From assembly GCA_030152865.1 (NCBI GenBank), contig JASLIW010000104.1:1-24893 (forward strand): 24,893 nt of DNA, given 5' to 3'. The notes beneath the pieces were generated by a model that worked only from the letters and a program-made list of their open reading frames with translations, did no database searches and was not told the origin of the DNA. Shown here in pieces: positions 1 through 6,989 of this stretch (the first letter of the stretch is position 1; each line of letters starts with the position of its first letter). Origin of the DNA: Bacteroides sp. GTDB taxonomy: Bacteria > Bacteroidota > Bacteroidia > Bacteroidales > Bacteroidaceae. The translations under genes and the position numbers were made by a program.

Positions 1-1
1 G

Positions 2-964
2 ATTATCCAGCGCATCACAGACTGTGGTATTGTGGGTTTGGGTGGAGCTTGCTTCCCCACGCAGGTCAAGCTGACACCTCCACCTTCATTTAAGGCTGAA
101 TGTGTTATTATAAATGCAGTAGAGTGTGAACCCTACCTGACTGCAGACCATCAACTTATGCTTGAAAAAGCCGAGGAAATTGTAGTAGGAGTTTCTATTA
201 TTATGAAGGCTGTCAAAGTAAATAAGGCGTTCATAGGTATAGAAAACAACAAGGCAGATGCCATTGAGCTGATGACTAAAGTAGCTTCTACCTATGCAGG
301 AATTGAGGTGGTGCCACTACAAGTTAAATACCCACAAGGTGGTGAAAAGCAATTAATTGATGCTGTGATTCGTCGTCAGGTACCTAGTGGTGCACTTCCT
401 ATTGCAACAGGAGCTGTGGTACAAAACGTAGGTACAGCTTATGCTATTTATGAAGCTGTACAAAAAAACAAACCTTTATTTGAGCGTGTAATTACAGTTA
501 CGGGTAAGTCTGTTGCAAAGCCTTCCAACTTTTTAGCTCGGATAGGTACACCTATGCAGCAACTCATAGATGCAGCAGGTGGTTTGCCTGCAGACACCGG
601 TAAAATTATTGGTGGTGGCCCTATGATGGGTAAGGCACTCATTGGTACTGATGTGCCAACAGCCAAGGGAAGCTCTGGAATTCTCATCATGAACAACAAA
701 GAGGCTAAGCGTGGGCAGGTACAGACCTGTATTCGTTGTGCGAAGTGCGTAAGCATTTGTCCGATGGGCTTAGAGCCTTATTTGCTGGCTGCTTTGGCAG
801 AAAATAGTGAGTTTGAAGAGATGGAGCCCGAGCGTATCATGGATTGTATCGAATGTGGCTCTTGTCAATTTACCTGTCCTACAAATCGCCCCTTACTCGA
901 TTATTGTCGTCTGGGTAAGGCTACTGTAGGTGGTATTATTCGTGCACGACAAGCTAAAAAGTAG
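2..964 (+). CDS. rnfC: RnfC, ion-translocating oxidoreductase subunit C (5' end cut by window)
   Basis: Peripheral subunit of the Rnf complex that handles NAD(H) and passes electrons between ferredoxin and NAD+. The reading frame is open from base 2 and continues upstream of a possible GTG at 32: codons before that GTG already encode family sequence (IQRITDCGIVGLGGACFPTQ), so the GTG is internal and the N-terminus, perhaps 120 residues by family length, lies outside the window. Visible parts are the glycine-rich GLGGACFPT nucleotide/flavin-binding start, a VECEPYLTADH segment, a GGGPMMG turn, and two C-terminal 4Fe-4S motifs, CIRCAKCVSICP and CIECGSCQFTCP. The C-terminus is short, without the long Ala/Lys-rich tail of proteobacterial RnfC. 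It ends 7 bases before rnfD. The family assignment is secure. Confidence 0.95.
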   Translation: MIQRITDCGIVGLGGACFPTQVKLTPPPSFKAECVIINAVECEPYLTADHQLMLEKAEEIVVGVSIIMKAVKVNKAFIGIENNKADAIELMTKVASTYAGIEVVPLQVKYPQGGEKQLIDAVIRRQVPSGALPIATGAVVQNVGTAYAIYEAVQKNKPLFERVITVTGKSVAKPSNFLARIGTPMQQLIDAAGGLPADTGKIIGGGPMMGKALIGTDVPTAKGSSGILIMNNKEAKRGQVQTCIRCAKCVSICPMGLEPYLLAALAENSEFEEMEPERIMDCIECGSCQFTCPTNRPLLDYCRLGKATVGGIIRARQAKK

Positions 965-971
965 AGTAAAG

Positions 972-1967
972 ATGGAAAATAAATTAATAGTATCACTTTC
1001 ACCTCACATCCATAGTGGCGATAGCGTTCAACGTAATATGTACGGTGTACTTATTGCGTTAGTACCTGCATTTTTAGTTTCGCTATACTTCTTTGGGTTA
1101 GGTGCATTAGTCGTAACAGCTACTTCAGTAGCTGCCTGCCTGTTTTTTGAATGGGCTATCAATAAATTCTTAATTGGCAATAAAGAGGTGTCTATCTTAG
1201 ATGGCTCTGCTGCTATAACAGGAGTACTCCTGGCTTTTAATGTTCCTTCCAATCTTCCTATTTGGATCTTGATTTTAGGTGCCTTATTTGCTATTGGGGT
1301 AGGAAAGATGTCTTTTGGGGGCTTGGGCAATAACCCTTTCAACCCCGCTTTGGCTGGACGTGTTTTCTTGCTCTTGTCCTTTCCTGTACAGATGACTACC
1401 TGGCCTGCTGTAGGCCAGCTTACAGCTTATGCTGATGCAGAAACGGCAGCGACTCCATTGGCTGTAATGAAAGGAGTAATCAATAATACTCCTGGCTTTT
1501 CTATGGATCAGCTGCCAGACGCCTTTAGCCTTTTGATTGGTAATAACGGAGGTTCGTTAGGAGAAATTAGTGTCATAGCACTTCTCTTAGGGCTGGCCTA
1601 TATGTTGTGGAAGAAAATCATAAGCTGGCACATCCCACTTTCTATTCTAGCAACAGTCTTTCTTTTTGCTGGAGCTATGCACCTCTATAATCCAGAGGTC
1701 TATGCTTCGCCTTTGGTGCATCTCATGACAGGAGGGCTCATGCTAGGAGCTGTGTTTATGGCTACAGATTATGTAACTTCTCCCATGACACACAAAGGAA
1801 TGCTGATTTATGGAGTGGCTATCGGAGCTTTAACTGTCATTATTCGTCAGTTTGGAGCTTATCCAGAGGGCATGTCTTTTGCAATTCTTATCATGAATGC
1901 ATTTACACCTTTGATTAATCTATATTGCAAACCAAAACGCTTCGGGGAGGTAGCTAAGAAGAAATGA
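972..1967 (+). CDS. rnfD: RnfD, membrane subunit of the Rnf complex
   Basis: Multi-spanning inner-membrane subunit (NqrB/RnfD family) of 331 residues, thought to carry covalently bound FMN and to take part in ion translocation. I chose the ATG at 972, which gives the family-like N-terminus MENKLIVSLSPHIHSGDSVQ. The frame is open upstream to 930, but that part overlaps rnfC and does not look like the family. Hydrophobic segments run through most of the protein. The motif D266-Y-V-T-S-P-M-T273 near the C-terminus is the expected flavin-attachment region; Thr273 is the likeliest anchor, although the spacing from the Asp is one residue longer than in the D-x-x-S/T-G-A-T form. The stop codon overlaps the rnfG start by 4 bases (ATGA), which suggests coupled translation. 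Confidence 0.95.
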   Translation: MENKLIVSLSPHIHSGDSVQRNMYGVLIALVPAFLVSLYFFGLGALVVTATSVAACLFFEWAINKFLIGNKEVSILDGSAAITGVLLAFNVPSNLPIWILILGALFAIGVGKMSFGGLGNNPFNPALAGRVFLLLSFPVQMTTWPAVGQLTAYADAETAATPLAVMKGVINNTPGFSMDQLPDAFSLLIGNNGGSLGEISVIALLLGLAYMLWKKIISWHIPLSILATVFLFAGAMHLYNPEVYASPLVHLMTGGLMLGAVFMATDYVTSPMTHKGMLIYGVAIGALTVIIRQFGAYPEGMSFAILIMNAFTPLINLYCKPKRFGEVAKKK

Positions 1968-2650
1968 AAAAGTTAGAATCATCATTAAAGAATATGTTAT
2001 TGGTGCTGACTATAGTTACAGCTATTTCTGTGGCTTTACTAGCCTATGTCAATGCACTCACAGAAGCACCTATAGCAGAAGCTAAGGCCAATAAGCTCCA
2101 AACAGCTATTGGTCTAGTGGTTCCTGAGTTTGATAATAATCCTGCAGAACAAGTAGATACCATCCAGGTAGGTGATCAAGTGTGCAAACTGTATGCTGCC
2201 CTTAAAGGTGGTGAGTATGTAGGAAGTGCTGTTGAGGCTCAAGCCCCAGCTTATGGAGGAGCTTTGAAAATACTAGTAGGCTTCAATAAGGCAGGTGAAA
2301 TATCAGGTTACTCTATCTTAGAACATGCTGAAACACCAGGATTGGGCTCTAAGGTAGATACTTGGTTTCAGGCCGATGGAAAGAGCAGTGTGATAGGTAA
2401 GAATCCTGCAGATGAGGGTTTTAAAGTCAATAAAGACAATGGTGAAGTAGATGCTATTACTGCATCCACCATCACTTCTCGTGCCTTTATTAATGCCATT
2501 AAGACTGCTTTTCAAGCTTTTCAAGCAAATACGAAAGAGGGTGGTGCCAATGGTGCTGTGATCGATGCAGCTTCAGGAGCTACCCAGAGTGTTGAATCTA
2601 CTGATGCAACAACTAGTCAAGTTGACTCATCAGAAAATAATAAGGAGTAA
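1964..2650 (+). CDS. rnfG: RnfG, flavoprotein subunit with a duplicated flavinylation-like motif
   Basis: Subunit of 228 residues with one N-terminal membrane helix (about residues 10-30) and an extracytoplasmic FMN-binding domain. In this family FMN is attached by a phosphoester bond to a Thr in a D-x-x-(S/T)-G/A-A/S-T motif. Here the expected site is D163-A-I-T-A-S-T169, followed by ITSRAF, with Thr169 as the likely anchor. The flavin-domain segment HAETPGLGSK, typical of RnfG/NqrC, is at 131-140. Unusually, the C-terminal tail (about 190-228), rich in Ser, Thr, Asp, Gln and Ala, contains a second match, D201-A-A-S-G-A-T207. The gene starts inside the end of rnfD and ends 5 bases before rnfE. 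Whether the second motif is modified is unknown. Confidence 0.95.
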   Translation: MKKLESSLKNMLLVLTIVTAISVALLAYVNALTEAPIAEAKANKLQTAIGLVVPEFDNNPAEQVDTIQVGDQVCKLYAALKGGEYVGSAVEAQAPAYGGALKILVGFNKAGEISGYSILEHAETPGLGSKVDTWFQADGKSSVIGKNPADEGFKVNKDNGEVDAITASTITSRAFINAIKTAFQAFQANTKEGGANGAVIDAASGATQSVESTDATTSQVDSSENNKE

Positions 2651-2655
2651 AAGCA

Positions 2656-3240
2656 ATGAAGAACTTGAGAATACTATTGAATGGGATTATAAACGAAAAT
2701 CCTATTTTCGTACTCCTACTGGGTATGTGTCCTACTTTAGGAACAACCTCTTCTGCTATAAACGGTATGGGTATGGGATTGGCTACTATGTTTGTACTAA
2801 TCTGTTCGAATGTAGTCATATCCTTGATAAAGAATCTAATCCCTGACATGGTGCGTATTCCTGCATACATTGTAGTAATTGCATCATTTGTAACGGTATT
2901 GCAGATGGTGATGCAGGCTTATATGCCTGGTCTTTATGCCTCATTAGGTTTGTTTATCCCACTGATTGTGGTAAACTGTATTGTATTAGGACGTGCCGAA
3001 GCCTTTGCAGCTAAAAACAAGCCCATAGCTTCCATGTTTGATGGTATGGGTATGGGTCTAGGGTTTACCTTGGCTTTGACACTGCTCGGTGCAGTCCGTG
3101 AGTTATTGGGCACAGGTAAGGTGTTTGATATGCCTATTTATGGTGATGAGTATGGTATGCTTCTATTTGTATTGCCTCCAGGTGCATTTATTGCCCTAGG
3201 TTTTCTCATTGCCATCATTAACCGTTTGAAGAAGGCTTAG
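2656..3240 (+). CDS. rnfE: RnfE, membrane subunit of the Rnf complex
   Basis: Integral membrane subunit of 194 residues (NqrD/RnfE family) with about six hydrophobic segments. In characterised Rnf/Nqr complexes RnfA and RnfE form an inverted-topology pair that shares an intramembrane 2Fe-2S centre held by Cys residues from both. The corresponding residues here are Cys25 in LLGMCPTLG and Cys108 in VNCIVLG. A conserved glycine-rich DGMGMGLGFTL segment follows. It starts 5 bases after rnfG and ends 25 bases before rnfA. RnfE and RnfA are paralogues; the order after rnfG and the GMCPTLGTT segment, against GICPFLGVS in the next gene, place this one as RnfE. Confidence 0.95.
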   Translation: MKNLRILLNGIINENPIFVLLLGMCPTLGTTSSAINGMGMGLATMFVLICSNVVISLIKNLIPDMVRIPAYIVVIASFVTVLQMVMQAYMPGLYASLGLFIPLIVVNCIVLGRAEAFAAKNKPIASMFDGMGMGLGFTLALTLLGAVRELLGTGKVFDMPIYGDEYGMLLFVLPPGAFIALGFLIAIINRLKKA

Positions 3241-3265
3241 CCTTTACTTTATAAAGCATTGAATT

Positions 3266-3847
3266 ATGGAATATATTTTAATATTTATCTCAGCTATATT
3301 TGTGAACAACGTTGTGTTGTCACAGTTTTTAGGGATATGTCCTTTTCTAGGTGTTTCTAAAAAAGTAGAAACAGCCTTGGGAATGGGAGCTGCTGTTACT
3401 TTTGTACTAACTATTGCAACAGTAGTGACCTTCTTGATTCAAAAGTGGATGTTGGATCCTTTAGCATTGGGTTATCTACAAACGATTACCTTTATTTTAG
3501 TTATTGCGGGTTTGGTACAGATGGTAGAAATTATACTAAAGAAGGTTTCTCCTGCACTCTACCAAGCTCTAGGAGTCTTCTTGCCACTGATAACCACTAA
3601 CTGCTGTATCCTAGGGGTTGCTATTCTAGTTATAGATAAAGACTTTGATCTGTTAAAAGGCGTGGTTTATGCTTTTTCTACAGCCATTGGTTTTGGTCTA
3701 GCGCTGGTCTTGTTTGCAGGCTTACGTGAGCAAATGCGTTTGGTTAAGCTTCCTAAAGGAATGAAGGGTACACCTATTGCGCTAATAACAGCAGGTTTAC
3801 TAGCTATGGCTTTTATGGGTTTTGCAGGTGTTGTAGCTCCTCAATAA
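3266..3847 (+). CDS. rnfA: RnfA, membrane subunit of the Rnf complex
   Basis: Last gene of the visible Rnf operon, 193 residues, NqrE/RnfA family, with about six hydrophobic segments. Characteristic motifs are NNVVLSQFLGICPFLGVS near the N-terminus, with Cys25, and LITTNCCILG, with Cys113 and Cys114. Cys25 and Cys113 are the probable ligands of the 2Fe-2S centre shared with RnfE. The protein ends shortly after a final hydrophobic helix. The gene is followed within 30 bases by a strong intrinsic terminator, so the operon ends here. The order C-D-G-E-A matches that of Bacteroidota and anaerobic Firmicutes rather than the A-B-C-D-G-E order of enterobacteria. Confidence 0.95.
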   Translation: MEYILIFISAIFVNNVVLSQFLGICPFLGVSKKVETALGMGAAVTFVLTIATVVTFLIQKWMLDPLALGYLQTITFILVIAGLVQMVEIILKKVSPALYQALGVFLPLITTNCCILGVAILVIDKDFDLLKGVVYAFSTAIGFGLALVLFAGLREQMRLVKLPKGMKGTPIALITAGLLAMAFMGFAGVVAPQ

Positions 3848-3872
3848 AACCCCAGATAATACTATTTTAATC

Positions 3873-3903
3873 AGGAGGATTGTGTTTGCAATCCTCCTTT
3901 TTT
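3873..3903 (+). terminator. Intrinsic terminator of the rnf operon
   Basis: A perfect 10-bp stem (AGGAGGATTG at 3873-3882, CAATCCTCCT at 3889-3898) with a 6-base loop, followed by six T residues at 3898-3903. It begins 26 bases after the rnfA stop. The T-run is only on the plus-strand downstream side, so it fits termination of the Rnf transcript. Confidence 0.9.
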
Positions 3904-3918
3904 GTATCTTCAGATTTG
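3885..3918 (+). promoter_or_regulatory. Weak candidate promoter for cobO
   Basis: cobO lies between two terminators and so should have its own promoter within about 60 bases. The best match to the Bacteroidota pattern is TTTG at 3885-3888, in the loop of the preceding terminator, and CAGATTTG at 3911-3918, one mismatch from TAnnTTTG. The spacing is 22 bases, slightly long. An alternative -7 element is TATCTTCA at 3905-3912. Neither is a perfect match. Confidence 0.3.
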
Positions 3919-3945
3919 AGTCATAATTCTATAAAAGAACAGAGT

Positions 3946-4464
3946 ATGGGTGACAAAGGATATGTGCATGTCTATACAGGCAATGGAAAGGGTAAAACTA
4001 CAGCTGCCTTTGGTTTAGCTGTTCGTGCTTTATGTGCGGGGAAGAAAGTCTATGTTGGTCAGTTTGTTAAAAGTATGGCATACAGTGAGACTAAGCTTAC
4101 TGAGTTTTTTGGTGGTCTAGTCATAGAGCAGTTGGGACATGGTTGTTTTATCTATGAGCAGGCTACAGCCGAAGATGTTAAGGCAGCTTTGGCTGGCCTG
4201 AAGCGCTGTGAAGAAGTTTTACAGTCTAATCAGTATGACGTGGTAATCTTAGATGAGTTGACGATAGCGCTTTACTTTAAGTTGTTTTCGGTGTTCACAG
4301 TGCTCGACATACTGGATGCACGTCCTCCTCAAATAGAGGTGATTATTACTGGTCGTTATGCTCCAAAAGAATTACTTGATTATGCCGATTTAGTAACAGA
4401 GATGCAGGAGGTAAAACACTATTATACGCAAGGGGTGTTATCACGCAAAGGGATAGATAAATAG
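3946..4464 (+). CDS. cobO: Cob(I)yrinic acid a,c-diamide adenosyltransferase (CobO/BtuR type)
   Basis: Transfers the adenosyl group of ATP to the cobalt of corrinoids, making adenosylcobalamin, in the cytoplasm. I chose the ATG at 3946, giving 172 residues that begin MGDKGYVHVYTGNGKGKTT. The frame is open upstream to 3880, but that part lies in the rnf terminator and is not family-like. Visible motifs are the P-loop G12-N-G-K-G-K-T-T19, the Walker-B-like VVILDEL with Asp103 and Glu104, and the C-terminal TGRYAPKELLDYADLVTEM followed by the RKGID end. The length fits BtuR/CobO enzymes. It stands alone between two terminators with no other cobalamin gene in view, so a salvage role for imported corrinoid is possible but not shown. 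Confidence 0.92.
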   Translation: MGDKGYVHVYTGNGKGKTTAAFGLAVRALCAGKKVYVGQFVKSMAYSETKLTEFFGGLVIEQLGHGCFIYEQATAEDVKAALAGLKRCEEVLQSNQYDVVILDELTIALYFKLFSVFTVLDILDARPPQIEVIITGRYAPKELLDYADLVTEMQEVKHYYTQGVLSRKGIDK

Positions 4465-4480
4465 CTCAGCCTATAAATAC

Positions 4481-4513
4481 AAAAGGTGTTTTGATTCAAT
4501 CAAAACACCTTTT
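4481..4513. terminator. Bidirectional terminator between cobO and the DUF3127 gene
   Basis: A perfect 13-bp stem (AAAAGGTGTTTTG at 4481-4493, its complement at 4501-4513) around the loop ATTCAAT. The left arm begins with A residues and the right arm ends with T residues, so it can act on both strands. It sits 16 bases after the cobO stop and 18 bases beyond the stop of the convergent minus-strand gene. Confidence 0.88.
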
Positions 4514-4531
4514 ATTATCTTATCTTAAATT

Positions 4532-4894
4532 TTAGAAAGGAAGATCATCTGTATCATTTCCTTGTTCAGGGGTAGGGGCTTCTGTTGGCATTGGAGGAGG
4601 TACAGGCTGACCTGCTGTTGTATTTTGTACTTGCTCTACTCGCCAAGCACGTATACTGTTAAACCAGCGACCTTGCCACTCTCTAGCATCAATGTCAAAT
4701 GAAACAGTAAGCTCATCTCCTAGTTTTATATTGAAGTTTTTGATTTTCTCTTCTCCAAAGACATCAAAACACATTTTCTTAGGGTACATTTCGTTACTTT
4801 CAATGACGTATTCTTGTACCATCCAAGGGTTTCCAGTTTTTGACGTCCCACTTTTTACGGGTAATACAGCTATAATTTTTCCAGTAAAATCCAT
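4532..4894 (-). CDS. DUF3127 OB-fold-like protein with SSB-like acidic tip
   Basis: A 120-residue cytoplasmic protein. Residues 1-90 match the DUF3127 family of Bacteroidota: strand-rich sequence beginning MDFTGKIIAVLPVKSGTSK, then VQEYVIES, the MCFDVFGEEKI segment and a conserved aromatic stretch REWQGRWFNSIRAWRVEQV. I infer an OB-like fold from this pattern and from the way the family is usually described. Residues 91-113 are a Pro/Thr/Gln-rich flexible linker. The protein ends D116-D-L-P-F120, resembling the C-terminal tip of bacterial single-stranded DNA-binding protein (D-D-I/L-P-F), which recruits repair and replication partners. It lies divergent from dnaN. A nucleic-acid-binding role is inference; no function is established to my knowledge. 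Confidence 0.85.
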   Translation of the reverse strand: MDFTGKIIAVLPVKSGTSKTGNPWMVQEYVIESNEMYPKKMCFDVFGEEKIKNFNIKLGDELTVSFDIDAREWQGRWFNSIRAWRVEQVQNTTAGQPVPPPMPTEAPTPEQGNDTDDLPF

Positions 4895-4921
4895 TATGAT
4901 AATATTTTAGTAATTGTGATG

Positions 4922-4953
4922 CGAAGTTACAATTTTTAGCGAAATATCCCAAT
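4922..4953 (-). promoter_or_regulatory. Candidate promoter for the DUF3127 gene
   Basis: Read on the minus strand, TAACTTCG (4929 to 4922) matches TAnnTTTG at all but one fixed position, and ATTG (4953 to 4950) sits 20 bases upstream, the spacing expected for the Bacteroidota -33 element. The gene starts 27 bases downstream. Confidence 0.45.
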
Positions 4954-5005
4954 CTTAAGACTCCTTTTTCCTCCTAATATATTATCAGAGGCCAATCTTT
5001 TTTAA

Positions 5006-5013
5006 TATCTTTG
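5006..5013 (+). promoter_or_regulatory. -7 element of the dnaN operon promoter
   Basis: TATCTTTG is an exact match to the Bacteroidota TAnnTTTG element. It is 60 bases upstream of the dnaN ATG and implies a leader of roughly 50 bases. No clear TTTG -33 box is present at the usual distance, so strength is uncertain. Confidence 0.55.
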
Positions 5014-5073
5014 TATAGATAATTTAGATAGAAAAGTATAATTACAATAGATAATAAATTAACACTCTTAAAT

Positions 5074-6192
5074 ATGAAGTTTATCGTTTCAAGTGCTGTT
5101 TTATACAGTCATTTACAAGCTGTTAGTCGTGTAGTTAATAGTAAGAACTCATTGGATATCTTGGAATGTTTTTTATTCCAACTTAAAGATGGCGTTTTAT
5201 CTGTTACGGTATCTGATAGTGAGACAACTATGCAAACCTCTATTTCTGTAATTGAATCCATTGCAGAAGGAGAAATCGCTATTACCGCGAAGACGCTCTT
5301 AGATGCTCTAAAAGAAATACCAGATCAACCCTTGACTTTTGAAACTTCTGACCTAGAGGTTACAGTTACCTATCAAAATGGTCAATACAGTCTGATGGGA
5401 CAAGATGCTCGTGAATATCCTCAGCTAGCTAAGCTTACTGAGAGTCCTGTAGAGTTTTCGATGACTGTTGATACTCTTTTGACAGGTATCAACAGAACTG
5501 TTTATGCTACTGCAGATGATGAGTTACGCCCAGTGATGAATGGTATCTACTTTGATATTACGACGGATAGTATAACTATGGTTGCCTCGGATGGTCATAA
5601 GCTCGTTCGCTGTCAATTTCTAGAGTCTAAAGGTAGTGATCGTGCTGCTTTTATTTTACCCAAAAAGCCAGCTAATCTTTTGAAAGGTATCCTTCCTAAG
5701 GAACAAGGAGATGTGCAGATCTCATTTGATGAGACCAATGCTGTGTTTAAGCTTGGCAATTACAGTATGATTTGTCGTTTAATAGAAGGACGCTACCCTA
5801 ACTATAATTCTGTTATTCCAGAGAATAATCCTTTTAAAGTAACAGTAGATAGATTGTCTCTTGTAGGAGCACTACGTCGTGTTTCTATTTTCTCATCCGA
5901 AGCGAGTAGCTTGGTTAAGTTGAGATTGAAAGATAACTCAATCAACATTTCGGCTCAGGATATCGATTTTTCTACTTCAGCAGAAGAAGTTTTAGCGTGT
6001 CAGTATGCAGATGCTGAGATGAGTATTGGTTTTAAATCTACTTTCTTAATCGATATTTTATCCAATATTCCTTCTGAAGAAGTTGTGATAGAACTTGCAG
6101 ATCCTTCTCGAGCTGGGGTTATTATACCCGTTCAGCAGCAAGAAGGTGAAAAGCTCTTGACTTTATTAATGCCTATGATGCTGAATGATTAA
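5074..6192 (+). CDS. dnaN: DNA polymerase III beta subunit (sliding clamp)
   Basis: Ring-shaped clamp that tethers DNA polymerase III and other enzymes to DNA. The 372-residue length and three-domain repeat fit the family: MKFIVSSAVLYSHLQAVSRV opens the first domain, DDELRPVMNGIYFDI lies in the second, and the C-terminus ends LLTLLMPMMLND, corresponding to the conserved M-P-M end that lines the partner-binding pocket. The ATG at 5074 gives the standard N-terminus and lies 60 bases after a TATCTTTG element. No dnaA or gyrB is next to it, so this is not the classic dnaA-dnaN origin region. Downstream genes follow at 25, 1, 22 and 19 bases, suggesting one transcript with exonuclease, coaBC, recN and rlmB. 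Confidence 0.97.
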   Translation: MKFIVSSAVLYSHLQAVSRVVNSKNSLDILECFLFQLKDGVLSVTVSDSETTMQTSISVIESIAEGEIAITAKTLLDALKEIPDQPLTFETSDLEVTVTYQNGQYSLMGQDAREYPQLAKLTESPVEFSMTVDTLLTGINRTVYATADDELRPVMNGIYFDITTDSITMVASDGHKLVRCQFLESKGSDRAAFILPKKPANLLKGILPKEQGDVQISFDETNAVFKLGNYSMICRLIEGRYPNYNSVIPENNPFKVTVDRLSLVGALRRVSIFSSEASSLVKLRLKDNSINISAQDIDFSTSAEEVLACQYADAEMSIGFKSTFLIDILSNIPSEEVVIELADPSRAGVIIPVQQQEGEKLLTLLMPMMLND

Positions 6193-6217
6193 TTAAGCTA
6201 GGTTAACTCAAAAATAG

Positions 6218-6988
6218 ATGAAATTAAACTTAAAGAACCCGTTAGTCTTCTTTGATTTGGAGACTACGGGTATTAATATTACTACAGATAGAATTGTTGA
6301 AATCTGTTATTTAAAGGTGCACCCTAATGGAAATGAGGAGACAAAGACACTCCGAATTAATCCAGAACAACCTATACCAGCAGAATCTTCGGCTATTCAT
6401 GGTATCTACGACGAAGATGTTGCTGATTGTCCTACTTTTAAGGAGGTTGCAAAAACCATAGCTCGAGATATTGAAGGCTGTGATCTAGCTGGCTTTAACT
6501 CCAATAGATTTGATGTCCCACTTCTAGTAGAAGAGTTTTTACGTGCAGGTGTAGATATCGATCTGAGTAAGCGTAAATTGGTGGATGTACAGGTTATTTT
6601 CCATAAAATGGAACAACGCACCTTATCAGCGGCTTATAAGTTCTACTGTGGCAAAAGTCTGGAAGATGCGCACTCAGCTGAAGCAGATACTTTAGCTACT
6701 TATGAGGTGCTAAAAGGGCAGTTGGATAAATACCCCGAGCTTGAGAATGATGTTGCCTTTTTGTCAGAGTTTTCAAGTTACAATAATAATGTCGATTTTG
6801 CAGGTCGCATGATCTACGATGAAAATGGGGTAGAGGTATTTAACTTTGGAAAGTACAAGGGTGTTCCAGTAGCTGAGGTTTTGAAAAAAGACTCAGGTTA
6901 TTTTGGCTGGATGCTAAGTAGTGATTTTCCTTTGAATACAAAGGCTGAGCTGACCAAGATCAGACTCAGGGAATTAACAGACAATTAG
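6218..6988 (+). CDS. DEDDh-family 3'-5' exonuclease (DNA Pol III epsilon-like) with C-terminal ExoX-like domain
   Basis: A 256-residue nuclease of the DnaQ/RNase T superfamily. Metal-binding and catalytic residues are all present: D13 and E15 in VFFDLETTGI, D99 in FNSNRFDVPLL, and H152 and D157 in AHSAEADTLATYEVL. The N-terminal exonuclease domain occupies about residues 7-168. A second short domain at about 208-252 (FNFGKYKGVPVAEVLKKD, then YFGWMLSSDFP) resembles the C-terminal domain of exodeoxyribonuclease X and similar nucleases. It starts 25 bases after dnaN and ends one base before coaBC. The position beside the clamp suggests proofreading or repair, but it lacks a visible polymerase domain and could be a free-standing repair nuclease. 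I leave the gene symbol empty. Confidence 0.9.
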   Translation: MKLNLKNPLVFFDLETTGINITTDRIVEICYLKVHPNGNEETKTLRINPEQPIPAESSAIHGIYDEDVADCPTFKEVAKTIARDIEGCDLAGFNSNRFDVPLLVEEFLRAGVDIDLSKRKLVDVQVIFHKMEQRTLSAAYKFYCGKSLEDAHSAEADTLATYEVLKGQLDKYPELENDVAFLSEFSSYNNNVDFAGRMIYDENGVEVFNFGKYKGVPVAEVLKKDSGYFGWMLSSDFPLNTKAELTKIRLRELTDN

Positions 6989-6989
6989 G

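Noticed and set aside
32..34. GTG at 32 as start of rnfC
   Set aside because: Codons 2-31 are in frame, open and encode conserved RnfC sequence, so the gene begins outside the window.
930..971. Upstream start for rnfD inside rnfC
   Set aside because: The extra 14 residues overlap rnfC codons and are not part of the family; the ATG at 972 begins the conserved N-terminus.
2565..2846. Open frame of 93 residues across the rnfG/rnfE junction
   Set aside because: It overlaps two well-supported genes in another frame and resembles no protein family.
3880..3945. Upstream extension of the cobO reading frame
   Set aside because: The added residues lie in the rnf terminator hairpin and are not family-like; the ATG at 3946 gives the standard N-terminus just before the P-loop.
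5074..6192. Chromosomal replication origin next to dnaN
   Set aside because: No dnaA gene and no cluster of DnaA boxes was seen in the 179-base gap upstream.
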